From: Desulfosoma sp. | Lineage (GTDB): Bacteria; Desulfobacterota; Syntrophobacteria; Syntrophobacterales; DSM-9756 | Assembly (NCBI GenBank): GCA_037481875.1 | Contig: JBBFKY010000013.1 | Coordinates: 24,888-88,887, forward strand | Direction of reading: 5' to 3' | DNA: 64,000 bases | In this document: positions 47,278-55,016 of the stretch, piece after piece | Layout: the number at the start of each line of letters is the position of its first letter | Position numbering within the stretch: position 1 is the first letter of the stretch | The notes under the pieces: model-generated | Told to the model about the DNA's origin: nothing | Seen by the model: the letters and a program-made list of their open reading frames with translations, nothing else | Database searches by the model: none | Position numbers and translations under genes: made by a program

Positions 47278-47796
47278 ATGACAGAAAGACCCGGCGCTGT
47301 GACCATGAAAGGTTCCCCCTTGACCCTTGTGGGATCCGTTGTTTCCGTGGGAGACAAGGCTCCCGATTTCCAGGCCCTCAATAATGATCTCCAACCTGTG
47401 CGACTTTCCCAGTTTGCAGGAAAAACCGTTATCCTTTCGTCGGTCCCGTCTCTGGATACGCCGGTGTGCGACATGGAAACCCGGCGTTTCAATCAGGAAG
47501 CGGAAAAACTCGGCGAAGACGTCGTGGTTTTGACCGTAAGCATGGATCTTCCCTTTGCGCAAAAGCGATGGTGCGGGGCGGCAGGCATCACACGGGTTAT
47601 CACACTTTCCGATCACCGCGACGCCTCTTTCGGTCAGGCCTACGGCGTCCTCATCAAAGAGTTGCGCCTTTTGGCGCGAGCCGTCTTCGTCGTTGGTAAA
47701 GACGGCATCGTCAAGCATGCGCAACTGGTCAAGGAATTGACCGAAGAACCCGATTATGCCGCGGTCCTGGAGGCCGTGAAAAACGACCGACTTTAG
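47278..47796 (+). CDS. tpx: Thiol peroxidase (2-Cys peroxiredoxin, Tpx)
   Basis: 172 aa. Reduces hydrogen peroxide and lipid peroxides. It has the Tpx pattern: GDKAPDFQALNNDLQPVRL, peroxidatic site PSLDTPVCDMETRRFN, and a resolving cysteine in RWCGAAGITRVITLSDHR. The start at 47278 is preferred over ATG 47272 because GAGGAG then sits at 8-bp spacing. It opens a long run of oxygen-defence genes on the same strand. Confidence 0.93.
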   Translation: MTERPGAVTMKGSPLTLVGSVVSVGDKAPDFQALNNDLQPVRLSQFAGKTVILSSVPSLDTPVCDMETRRFNQEAEKLGEDVVVLTVSMDLPFAQKRWCGAAGITRVITLSDHRDASFGQAYGVLIKELRLLARAVFVVGKDGIVKHAQLVKELTEEPDYAAVLEAVKNDRL

Positions 47797-47884
47797 GGCC
47801 ACTGTCAAAACTTTAGGGTGCCTCCAAGGTCTCGGGGAAGTCCGAAGAGCTTCAAGCCTTGGGGTTTCAAGGGTGTCCCGTGTA

Positions 47885-47907
47885 AGGGCGAAGGGATTCT
47901 TCGCCCT
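47885..47907. other. Hairpin between tpx and dfx
   Basis: AGGGCGAAG (47885-47893) pairs perfectly with CTTCGCCCT (47899-47907) over a 5-nt loop. There is no T tract, so it could be an RNA processing or attenuation structure, or a repeat relic. The flanking gap 47797-47981 holds no gene. Confidence 0.6.
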
Positions 47908-47981
47908 GCCTCAAAACGCGGCAGGATTTGGTTTGCCGCAGGGACCTTATCGTTCATCATGTGAGAGGGAGGTCGGTACAA

Positions 47982-48356
47982 ATGGCTGAAAGACGTGAAG
48001 TGTACAAATGTGATGTGTGCGGAAACATTGTGGAAGTCCTTTGGGGCGGCAAGGGTGAATTGGTGTGCTGCGGTCAGCCCATGAACCTGCAAAAGGAAGG
48101 CGTCGTGGATGCTTCCAAGGAAAAGCATGTTCCGGTGGTGGAAAAGACCGCTGACGGTTACAAGGTCAAAGTAGGCAGCGTGGCGCATCCCATGGAAGAA
48201 AAGCATTACATTCAGTGGATCGAGCTGGTGGCCGATGACATCTCCTACTTCCACTTCTTGAAACCCGGGGATGCTCCCGAAGCCACTTTTTGTGTTCAGG
48301 CGCAAAATGTGTACGCTCGCGAATACTGCAACCTCCATGGCCTGTGGAAAGGGTAA
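47982..48356 (+). CDS. dfx: Desulfoferrodoxin (superoxide reductase, two-iron type)
   Basis: 124 aa. Reduces superoxide to peroxide using electrons from rubredoxin. The N-terminal desulforedoxin-like iron site is YKCDVCGN...LVCCGQPM. The catalytic centre-II ligands are [22 protein letters not shown] and the C-terminal CNLHGLWKG. Full length is typical of the class with both iron centres. GGGAGG precedes the ATG at 47982. Ferritin follows after 6 bp; a free rubredoxin gene lies at 62.7 kb. Confidence 0.96.
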   Translation: MAERREVYKCDVCGNIVEVLWGGKGELVCCGQPMNLQKEGVVDASKEKHVPVVEKTADGYKVKVGSVAHPMEEKHYIQWIELVADDISYFHFLKPGDAPEATFCVQAQNVYAREYCNLHGLWKG

Positions 48357-48362
48357 GAACGC

Positions 48363-48896
48363 ATGTTGAGTGAAAAAATGGCTGAAGCGTTGAACGATCA
48401 AATCAACGCCGAACTCTACTCTTCGTACCTGTACTTTGCCATGGCGGCCTATTGCCGTGATGTGGGTTTGAACGGATGTGCCCGTTGGATGGAAGCGCAG
48501 GCTCTCGAAGAACTGTCCCATGCCGTGAAGTTCTATGACTACGTCACGGAACGCGGAGGACGTGTCCTTTTGAGCTCTATCGCGGCGCCGCCAAACCGTT
48601 GGGATTCTCCTTTGGCCATGTTTGAAGAGGTGGCCAAGCATGAGAACAAGGTGACGGGTCTCATTCATCATCTGGTGGACCTGGCCATTGAGGAAAGGGA
48701 CCATGCCACCAACAATTTTCTCCAATGGTTCGTTTCGGAGCAGGTGGAAGAAGAGGCCAGTGTTGGAGAAATCGTCCAACAGATGAAACTCATGGGGGAC
48801 GCACAAGGCGCCCTTTTCATGCTGGACAAGGAACTGGGCCAGAGGGTGTTTACACTACCGCCTGGAACGACCCTGGTCGCGCCTCCGGCCGAATGA
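48363..48896 (+). CDS. ftnA: Ferritin
   Basis: 177 aa. Non-heme iron-storage ferritin. It has the diiron ferroxidase ligands in [20 protein letters not shown] and [22 protein letters not shown] segments (here [20 protein letters not shown]), then [20 protein letters not shown]. The C-terminus ends in a Pro-rich [12 protein letters not shown]. It is translated 6 bp after desulfoferrodoxin, linking iron storage with superoxide defence. Confidence 0.94.
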   Translation: MLSEKMAEALNDQINAELYSSYLYFAMAAYCRDVGLNGCARWMEAQALEELSHAVKFYDYVTERGGRVLLSSIAAPPNRWDSPLAMFEEVAKHENKVTGLIHHLVDLAIEERDHATNNFLQWFVSEQVEEEASVGEIVQQMKLMGDAQGALFMLDKELGQRVFTLPPGTTLVAPPAE

Positions 48897-48946
48897 GCGC
48901 CGTTTCCGTTGGGGTTTGTCCCCCGTGAGATCCTTCTCATCGTGGT

Positions 48947-49191
48947 AAGGGCGAATCGAAGTGTCCGCCCAAAGAAATGTTGTCAGGATGGAACGCAGCT
49001 CTGGGGATTTCAAGGCGTTTCCGACCAATGTTCCGGGTCCTTGAGGGGGCGGACCGATGGGTCCGCCCCCGAACCCCTTGGACGGGATCGGCCATAGGGG
49101 ACACACACCGGTGCATTCCTACATTGTCAGTACCCAAGAAATCGCCAGGCTAGCCTTCCAACACGGCGAACACACCTCTGTGCGCCCCTAC
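48947..49191. repeat. Cluster of R1 dispersed repeats
   Basis: R1-type elements at about 48947-48971, 49045-49070 (GGGGGCGGACCGATGG to GTCCGCCCCC), 49096-49124 and 49163-49191 (ends TGTGCGCCCCTACG). They lie in the gap 48897-49402 between ferritin and a ferritin-like gene. No gene is seen in that gap. Confidence 0.75.
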
Positions 49192-49402
49192 GATTGCGGC
49201 TCCGACGAAACCTGAACTCATGGGGCAAGGACCGACATTGAGGTCATCCAAAGGACCCTTGCGGGGGTGTGTTCCACCGAGAACATTGTAGGCCCTTCCA
49301 AGGGAGCGGACCTTCATTCAGAAAGGGATCCAGGGAATCTGAAATCAAAGGCATCCAGGGAACTTGAACCTGCCACAGAAAATCATGGAAGGAGAAAAAC
49401 CG

Positions 49403-49948
49403 ATGGAAGCGGCGGAAAACATGTTGCTCGATCTTCTGTGCGAGGTCTTGGAGATCAAAGAAAGGAAAGAAAAACTGTATCAGGAAGCCATGGGCTTCTG
49501 TGAGGATGCCGTCGGTCGAGAGACCTTTCGAGTCCTTTACGAAGCGGAACAGGAACATGAAAGAGCCCTGGCTCGCATTCAAGAAGAACTTCAGGCAGGG
49601 AAGGACTGGACGGCCGCCTGTCGCTATGTCCCGCCTGAACAGGATCTCTTCAGACGCGTGGCTCAAAGAATAACCCTCGATAAAGACAAGCTTCCCGAAG
49701 CCTGCACGGACGAGATCAAGGCTCTGGATGCGGGTATTCAACTGGAAGAGGCCTGCATTCGTCTGTTTGAGGAAAAACTCAGCGAGGTGAAGGAACCTTC
49801 CCAAAAGGAGTTCCTCCAGCGCCTTTCGGCCGAAGAACGGGAGCATCGCCGACTCCTTCAGGACTTGAAATTCTATTACTCGGACCCTCAGGGATGGTTC
49901 ATGGAAAAGAGCCGAGCCCGTTTGGACGGAGCCGGAGCGGTCACCTGA
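49403..49948 (+). CDS. Rubrerythrin/ferritin-like diiron protein
   Basis: 181 aa, all-helical. Two E-x2-H pairs, EAEQEHERALARI and AEEREHRRLLQDL, plus glutamates in KERKEKLYQEAM and LEEACIRLFEEKL make a plausible diiron four-helix bundle of the rubrerythrin type. It has no rubredoxin domain. The ATG at 49403 is preferred, with AAGGAGA 7 bp upstream. A ZIP transporter gene starts 13 bp downstream, suggesting metal handling or peroxide defence. Confidence 0.78.
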   Translation: MEAAENMLLDLLCEVLEIKERKEKLYQEAMGFCEDAVGRETFRVLYEAEQEHERALARIQEELQAGKDWTAACRYVPPEQDLFRRVAQRITLDKDKLPEACTDEIKALDAGIQLEEACIRLFEEKLSEVKEPSQKEFLQRLSAEEREHRRLLQDLKFYYSDPQGWFMEKSRARLDGAGAVT

Positions 49949-49961
49949 GAGATCTCGAACC

Positions 49962-50792
49962 ATGGCGCTTACCGTGGAAAGCCTTTGGAACGCTTTTCAC
50001 ACCTGGCCCGCGGTAGGCCAGGCGCTGGCGGCGACAATTTTCACCTGGCTCATGACGGCGGTGGGAGCTTCCGCCGTGCTGTGGCGACGATCTTTTCCCC
50101 AGAAATTTTTGGACGCCATGCTGGGTTTTGCCGCAGGTGTCATGATTGCCGCCAGCTATTGGTCTCTTCTGGAACCGGCTCTAAAGCTTTCGGAAAGAGC
50201 GGCCGTGCCGTGGATGCCTGCGGCTGTCGGGTTCCTTGCGGGAGGCCTCTTTCTTCGGAGCATCGATGCGATTCTTCCCCATCTTCACATCGGGTTTCCA
50301 ACGGACCAAGCGGAAGGTCTACCGACGCACTGGCGTCGCAGCATCCTTCTGGTTTTGGCGGTCACGATTCATAACATTCCCGAAGGCCTTGCCGTGGGAG
50401 TGGCTTTCGGAGCCGTTTCAGCCCAGATCCAGGAAGCCGGCCTTGCCGGAGCAGTGGCTCTGGCCTTGGGTATCGGATTACAGAATCTCCCGGAGGGGAC
50501 GGCGGTTTCCGTGCCTCTTCGACGGGAAGGTCTGAGGGCGTTCAAAGCCTTCTGGTATGGACAGTTATCCGGGGCCGTGGAACCCGTGGCAGCGGTTCTG
50601 GGAGCGGCCATGGCAGCTTCTTCGATGGCTTTGCTTCCCTATGCTTTGAGTTTTGCGGCCGGTGCCATGATTTACGTGGTGGTCGAAGAAGTGATTCCTG
50701 AAGCGCAAAGAAGCGGTCATGCCGACGTGGTCACCATGGCGTGTCTTGTGGGTTTTGTGTGCATGATGGTTTTGGACGTGGCTTTAGGCTGA
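49962..50792 (+). CDS. ZIP family divalent metal transporter
   Basis: 276 aa with about eight membrane spans. The metal-transport signature helices are VLAVTIHNIPEGLAVGVAFG and LGIGLQNLPEGTAVSVPL, as in bacterial ZupT/GufA-type ZIPs. The cytoplasmic His-rich loop is short. It would import zinc or iron. It lies between a ferritin-like gene and an octaheme cytochrome gene, 16 bp before the latter, so co-regulation with iron-related functions is likely but unproven. Confidence 0.9.
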   Translation: MALTVESLWNAFHTWPAVGQALAATIFTWLMTAVGASAVLWRRSFPQKFLDAMLGFAAGVMIAASYWSLLEPALKLSERAAVPWMPAAVGFLAGGLFLRSIDAILPHLHIGFPTDQAEGLPTHWRRSILLVLAVTIHNIPEGLAVGVAFGAVSAQIQEAGLAGAVALALGIGLQNLPEGTAVSVPLRREGLRAFKAFWYGQLSGAVEPVAAVLGAAMAASSMALLPYALSFAAGAMIYVVVEEVIPEAQRSGHADVVTMACLVGFVCMMVLDVALG

Positions 50793-50808
50793 CAAAGGAG
50801 ACACCGCG

Positions 50809-52314
50809 GTGAAGAGTGGACTTCGGTTTGTTCCTTTCATGGTCCTTGGTATGATGACGGTTCTTGGCATGAATTTTCCCAAACCGATACTTGCCGCACC
50901 TCATAGTGCGGCAACCCAAGACTGTTTATCCTGTCATGTGCAGGCCACTCCAGGCATTGTTTCCGATTGGCAGCGAAGCCGGCATGCCAAGGTGACGCCC
51001 GGTGAAGCCATGGCCGTAGAGCCGATGGCTCGCAAAGTGAGTTCTCCCAATGTGCCTCAAGAACTCAAAAACCACAGCGTGGGATGTGCCGAATGCCACA
51101 CGCTGCGAGCCGACGCTCACAAAGACACCGTGGAACACCATGGCTACAAGGTCTATGTGGTGACCAGTCCGGAAGACTGCCGCATATGCCATCAGGAAGA
51201 AGCGGGTCAATACCAACGTAATCTCATGGCCCATGCGCACACCAACCTCATGAAAAACCCTTTGTATGGCCAACTTGTGGATGCCATTAACGGCCTTCAG
51301 GTTTTTCAGAACGCAGCCCTTCAAGCCATGCCTCCCATGCCGCATACCAACGAGGATTCCTGTTTAAGCTGTCACGGCACGGATGTGCAAGTGCGAGGGA
51401 CCGTTTCCCGAGACACGGATTTCGGCGAAATGGATTTCGTCGTGCTTACCGGATGGCCGAATGTGGGTGTGGGACGCTTGAATCCCGACGGCTCCAACGG
51501 CTCATGCGCCTCATGCCATGTACGACACAGCTTCTCCATCGAGGTGGCTCGAAAACCGGAAACATGCAGTCAATGCCACAAAGGTCCCGATGTTCCCGCC
51601 TATAAAGTTTACAGCGTGAGCAAACACGGGAACCTCTACGGCTCTCAAAAGGGGTCGTGGAATTTCACCAATGTTCCCTGGGTGGTGGGAAAAGACATGA
51701 ACGCGCCTACCTGCGCCACATGCCATGTGAGTCTCCTTGTGGATGAAGGCAAAAATGTGGTGGCTCAAAGATCCCATGCCATGAATGACCGGCTTCCATG
51801 GCGGATTTTCGGCCTAGTCTATGCCCATCCGCACCCTCGGGAAGCTCAGGTGCATACCCTTAGAAGCGCCGATGGCTTGACCTTACCGACGAACCTCGAT
51901 GGGACCTGGCAAGCTGACGCCCTTATTGATGAAACCGAGCAGGGCAAACGGCGAGCCGCCATGCAGGGGGTGTGTCGAGCCTGTCATGGAACCCAGTGGG
52001 TGCAGGGCCATTGGGAACGGTTTGAAAAAACCATTCTCGAAACCAACCGCATGACGAAAACGGCCACGGACATCATGGTGCATGCGTGGAAAAATCAACG
52101 CGTTCAAGGGCCTCCGGACAATCCATTTGACGAACCCTTGGAAAGAAGGTGGGTGGAACAATGGCTCTTTTTCGCCAATTCCATTCGCTTTTCATCGGCC
52201 ATGATGGGTGCCGACTACAGTGTGTTTGACAATGGAAGGTGGTTTCAATCCAAAGGGCTTCGGGAGATGGAATGGATGGAGCGGATGCTGTCGCCCGGAT
52301 CGGTGGGGAGGTGA
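50809..52314 (+). CDS. Exported octaheme cytochrome c, hydroxylamine-oxidoreductase-like
   Basis: 501 aa. A signal peptide (FVPFMVLGMMTVLGMNF, cleaved near ILAAPHS) is followed by eight CXXCH heme-binding motifs at about residues 39, 93, 124, 185, 233, 253, 302 and 389. Spacing and flanking NHSVGCAECHTLRADAH and GSCASCHVRHSFSIEVARKP recall the HAO/octaheme family. HAO relatives outside nitrifiers usually lack the cross-linking tyrosine and act as reductases of nitrite or hydroxylamine. Which applies here cannot be settled by eye. The start codon is GTG behind GGAGAC. A thioredoxin-like and a peroxiredoxin gene, both exported, follow. Confidence 0.87.
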   Translation: MKSGLRFVPFMVLGMMTVLGMNFPKPILAAPHSAATQDCLSCHVQATPGIVSDWQRSRHAKVTPGEAMAVEPMARKVSSPNVPQELKNHSVGCAECHTLRADAHKDTVEHHGYKVYVVTSPEDCRICHQEEAGQYQRNLMAHAHTNLMKNPLYGQLVDAINGLQVFQNAALQAMPPMPHTNEDSCLSCHGTDVQVRGTVSRDTDFGEMDFVVLTGWPNVGVGRLNPDGSNGSCASCHVRHSFSIEVARKPETCSQCHKGPDVPAYKVYSVSKHGNLYGSQKGSWNFTNVPWVVGKDMNAPTCATCHVSLLVDEGKNVVAQRSHAMNDRLPWRIFGLVYAHPHPREAQVHTLRSADGLTLPTNLDGTWQADALIDETEQGKRRAAMQGVCRACHGTQWVQGHWERFEKTILETNRMTKTATDIMVHAWKNQRVQGPPDNPFDEPLERRWVEQWLFFANSIRFSSAMMGADYSVFDNGRWFQSKGLREMEWMERMLSPGSVGR

Positions 52315-52318
52315 AATC

Positions 52319-52897
52319 GTGCAGGGATCCAAGGGTTTTTATGCGGTTTTGTCTGTGGCTGTGCTCCTTGGAACATGGTTTGGTTGTGCAGGATGGGGGC
52401 ACGCGGCTTCGGGGGTTCCTGAGGTCGGTGGAACCTTTCCACCTCTGGTTTTGGAAGCGCCCAAGGATCCCGCTATGAGAGCCTACCTCGGGATAGGCGA
52501 CGTGAAGACCTTTACCGTGGATCAGGTGGACGCCGATGTGGTGGTTGTGGAAATCTTGAGCATGTATTGCCCTTACTGCCAAAGGGAAGCGCCTACAGTG
52601 AACGCCTTTTACGAATTGGCCCAAAAAAGAAACCGTCCTGGAAAAATACTGAAGATTCTGGGTATCGGGGCAGGGAACACGGCCTTTGAAGTGGATGTCT
52701 TTGTTCAAAAGTACAAGGTGCCCTTTCCGGTGATTCCCGATGGAGACTATTTGGTGCATAAGACGTTGGGGCAAGTGCGAACCCCATATTTTATCGTGCT
52801 TCAAAAGGACGCCAAGGGAACACCTAAGGTCATTTATTCGCAACCGGGCGGTTTTGGTACCCCGGAAGATTTTTACCGGCGTCTTATGGGCCCTTAG
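52319..52897 (+). CDS. Exported thioredoxin-like protein (TlpA/ResA-like)
   Basis: 192 aa. An N-terminal signal sequence (GFYAVLSVAVLLGTWFGC, with a Cys that could be lipidated) leads into a thioredoxin fold with the redox motif SMYCPYCQREAP. The GTG start at 52319 follows GGGGAGG and is 4 bp after the cytochrome stop, so translation is tightly coupled. A periplasmic thiol reductant for apocytochrome maturation is plausible given the octaheme neighbour, but a CXXC reductant for the downstream peroxiredoxin is equally possible. Confidence 0.78.
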   Translation: MQGSKGFYAVLSVAVLLGTWFGCAGWGHAASGVPEVGGTFPPLVLEAPKDPAMRAYLGIGDVKTFTVDQVDADVVVVEILSMYCPYCQREAPTVNAFYELAQKRNRPGKILKILGIGAGNTAFEVDVFVQKYKVPFPVIPDGDYLVHKTLGQVRTPYFIVLQKDAKGTPKVIYSQPGGFGTPEDFYRRLMGP

Positions 52898-52966
52898 AAG
52901 CCTGTCTTAGGGGTGGGTAAGGGCATGGTTCGGTGAGCCAAGAAGCTCATGGAGAGGCAGAAAAAA

Positions 52967-53587
52967 ATGAAAAGGATCTTGACGGTGTTTCTTCGAAGAA
53001 GCATGGTCGTGCTCGGCTTGGCGGCCCTATTAGCTTATGACGGAAGCGTCTATGGAATTTCTGAAGTTTTTCAGGGCAAGATCTACACGCCGGGACCGCT
53101 GAAGCCCGTGGATTCGCAGCTTAAGGTGCGCGTGGGAGATGCAGCACCCGATTTCACACTTCCTTCCATCTCGGGAGAAAAAGTTCGATTGTCTCAGTTC
53201 CGCGGCCAAAAGAATGTGGTACTCTCTTTTGTTCCAGCCGCCTGGACACCGGTGTGTTCGGATCAATGGCCGGGCTACAACATCGCCAAAGAGCTTTTTG
53301 AGGCTCGTGATGCCGTTCTTTTAGGCATCAGCGTGGACAATCTCCCTACCCTTTTTGCCTGGACTCAGGAAATGGGTGGCTTATGGTTTCCCGTTCTCTC
53401 CGATTTTTGGCCGCATGGAGCGGTGGCATCCCAGTACGGGGTCTTACGTTCCGATGGAGTTTCAGAACGGGCCATTTTCATCGTCGACAAAGAAGGAGTG
53501 ATTCGCTTTATCGATGTGCATGACATCAATGAAAGGCCTCCTTTGGAAGGGATCCTCAAAGAGTTGGATAAGCTCAAGAAACCTTAA
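52967..53587 (+). CDS. Exported 1-Cys peroxiredoxin (AhpC/TSA family)
   Basis: 206 aa. A signal peptide (RSMVVLGLAALLAYDGSVYG) precedes a peroxiredoxin domain: VGDAAPDFTLPSISGEKVRL and the peroxidatic site PAAWTPVCSDQWPGYN. The whole protein contains only this one cysteine, so it is a one-cysteine type. It needs an outside thiol or heme protein as reductant. GAGAGG lies 9 bp before the ATG at 52967; an alternative start is 52949. It forms an exported trio with the cytochrome and the thioredoxin-like protein. Confidence 0.82.
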   Translation: MKRILTVFLRRSMVVLGLAALLAYDGSVYGISEVFQGKIYTPGPLKPVDSQLKVRVGDAAPDFTLPSISGEKVRLSQFRGQKNVVLSFVPAAWTPVCSDQWPGYNIAKELFEARDAVLLGISVDNLPTLFAWTQEMGGLWFPVLSDFWPHGAVASQYGVLRSDGVSERAIFIVDKEGVIRFIDVHDINERPPLEGILKELDKLKKP

Positions 53588-53650
53588 GCAGAGGGTGTCT
53601 CAGAGCTTTTCGGGAACTCCAAAGCCTGCCGAAGAAAGGAGACCCATGCC

Positions 53651-53998
53651 ATGAAAAAGGTACTTTTATGCGCCTTCAATGGCGAGGTCATGTGTTTTGT
53701 GCATGTTTTACTTAATGCCCTGGATTTTAACGAAAGAGGCTACGAAACGGCTGTGGTGGTGGAAGGGGCGGCTGTGAAAGTCGTGCCGGTGATCGCGGCG
53801 CCCGAACATGCCATGCAGGGACTTTACCTTCAGGTCAGGAACGCGGGTTTGATTCACGGCGTGTGCCGAGCGTGCTCTGTGCAGTTAGGCGTGCTCGATG
53901 CCGTGGAAAAAGAAGGCTTGACGTTGCTTGCGGACATGAAAGGTCACGCGAGCCTGGCGAGGTATGTGGATCAGGGGTTTCAGGTGATCACATTTTAA
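53651..53998 (+). CDS. DsrE-family sulfur-transfer-like protein
   Basis: 115 aa with the compact DsrE/F/YchN fold pattern: KVLLCAFNGEVMCFVHVLLN, then AVVVEGAAVKVVPVIA, and a conserved cysteine region GLIHGVCRACSVQLG, ending with FQVITF. Members bind persulfide on cysteine and move sulfur. Two cysteines in VCRACS are candidates. AGAAAGGAG precedes the ATG. It begins a run of small redox proteins. Confidence 0.8.
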   Translation: MKKVLLCAFNGEVMCFVHVLLNALDFNERGYETAVVVEGAAVKVVPVIAAPEHAMQGLYLQVRNAGLIHGVCRACSVQLGVLDAVEKEGLTLLADMKGHASLARYVDQGFQVITF

Positions 53999-54015
53999 CC
54001 AAAGGGGGAGGCATT

Positions 54016-54204
54016 ATGACGAAAAGGAGATACACGGTTCGAGGGGAATGTCCTCAATGTGCGTGTGGAGACGTGACGTTCCTGGGTCCCGAAAAGCTCA
54101 GAGAAAAGTACATCGGTCCGGAAGAGGAAATGGAGATCCTTTGCCCGGCCTGCGGCACCAAGCACAAAGGTAAAGTGGTTCACGTGGAAGAGGTCAAGCA
54201 ATAA
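54016..54204 (+). CDS. Small zinc-ribbon protein
   Basis: 62 aa. Two cysteine pairs, GECPQCACGDV and ILCPACGTKHK, form a likely zinc (or iron) ribbon. It begins at the ATG 54016 behind GGGGGAGG. It sits between DsrE-like and flavodoxin genes with 17- and 24-bp gaps, so it belongs to a redox operon. Its partner is unknown. Confidence 0.7.
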   Translation: MTKRRYTVRGECPQCACGDVTFLGPEKLREKYIGPEEEMEILCPACGTKHKGKVVHVEEVKQ

Positions 54205-54228
54205 AACGAAAAGAAAAGGAGCGCGGCT

Positions 54229-54675
54229 GTGCCCAAAGCTCTCGTGCTTTATGCCACCCGGACCAACCAAACCAAGGCCATAGGGGATCTCATCGCCGAA
54301 GGGCTGCGCGAAGCCGGTGTGGACGTGAAAGTTTTAGGGGTGCAAGAATTCGAAAAGGCCGAAGAAAATCCCGAGCAATTTGATGCGTTGATTCTGGGAT
54401 CGGCGACTTATCATGGGGAAATGATGCCATCCATGAAAACCTTCCTTTTCAAGCTGGAACAATACGACTTGAAGGGAAAAGTGGGCGGAGCCTTTGGAGC
54501 CTTTGGCTGGAGCGGCGAGGCTCCGGGGCGTATCTTTGAAACCATGAAAAACATTTACCAGATGGACATGATCAGCGGGCCCTTGAAGCTTAAATCCTCA
54601 GCGTTAAGCGGCGCCGCACAGATGGCTAAGCGGTACGGACAGGAGATCGCTCAAAAACTCAAAGCCGGTGCTTAA
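54229..54675 (+). CDS. Flavodoxin-family protein
   Basis: 148 aa. FMN-binding loop LVLYATRTNQTKAIGDLIAE matches the flavodoxin phosphate-binding T/S-rich loop; YHGEMMPSMKTFL and GAFGAFGWSGEAPGRIFETM are the two isoalloxazine-contacting loops. The start is GTG at 54229 with AAAGGAG 8 bp upstream. It would be a low-potential electron carrier, or the flavodoxin half of FprA-type chemistry without the metallo-lactamase domain. Confidence 0.9.
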   Translation: MPKALVLYATRTNQTKAIGDLIAEGLREAGVDVKVLGVQEFEKAEENPEQFDALILGSATYHGEMMPSMKTFLFKLEQYDLKGKVGGAFGAFGWSGEAPGRIFETMKNIYQMDMISGPLKLKSSALSGAAQMAKRYGQEIAQKLKAGA

Positions 54676-54718
54676 CCGTCTCCAAGGGAGCGCCAGACTT
54701 TGGGGGTCTAAAAAATCA

Positions 54719-54784
54719 ACCACAGAGACGCAGAGGTACAGAGAAAAATCATCGAGAAATCTCGGCCTTTTCCTTGCCTCTGCG
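54719..54784. repeat. Nested inverted repeat of the 'CACAGAGACGCAGAGG' type
   Basis: CGCAGAGG (54729-54736) is matched by CCTCTGCG (54777-54784), with an inner perfect stem CGAG-AAAT-CTCG (54753-54764). The sequence ACCACAGAGACGCAGAGG is of a kind seen between genes in many genomes. It precedes a zinc-ribbon gene and overlaps the area of its ribosome-binding site, so it could affect translation. Confidence 0.6.
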
Positions 54785-54803
54785 GGATGAAAAGGAGAAA
54801 GCC

Positions 54804-55007
54804 ATGACGACGCCGAGACATTGCCCGGGTTTTGAGCAGTTCAAGGATCTTCGTTCTTTTGTGTGCAAATGTGATGGATGCGGTGCGGAAAAGGAAATCT
54901 TTTCCGACGAATTTGACAAAAAGCATATGTGTCCCCAATGCGGACAACCCATCGATTTTACAAAGTGCAGTATCTATGCCGGCGGACAAGATGACACGCC
55001 TCGATAA
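54804..55007 (+). CDS. Small cysteine-rich zinc-ribbon protein
   Basis: 67 aa. Contains CKCDGCGAEKEIF and KKHMCPQCGQPIDFTKC, giving a C-x2-C pair, a second C-x2-C pair and extra cysteines. AAAGGAG precedes the ATG at 54804. The next gene (DUF255) starts 9 bp after it, so they are co-transcribed. It is unrelated at sequence level to the other zinc ribbon at 54.0 kb. Function unknown. Confidence 0.68.
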   Translation: MTTPRHCPGFEQFKDLRSFVCKCDGCGAEKEIFSDEFDKKHMCPQCGQPIDFTKCSIYAGGQDDTPR

Positions 55008-55016
55008 GGACAATCT

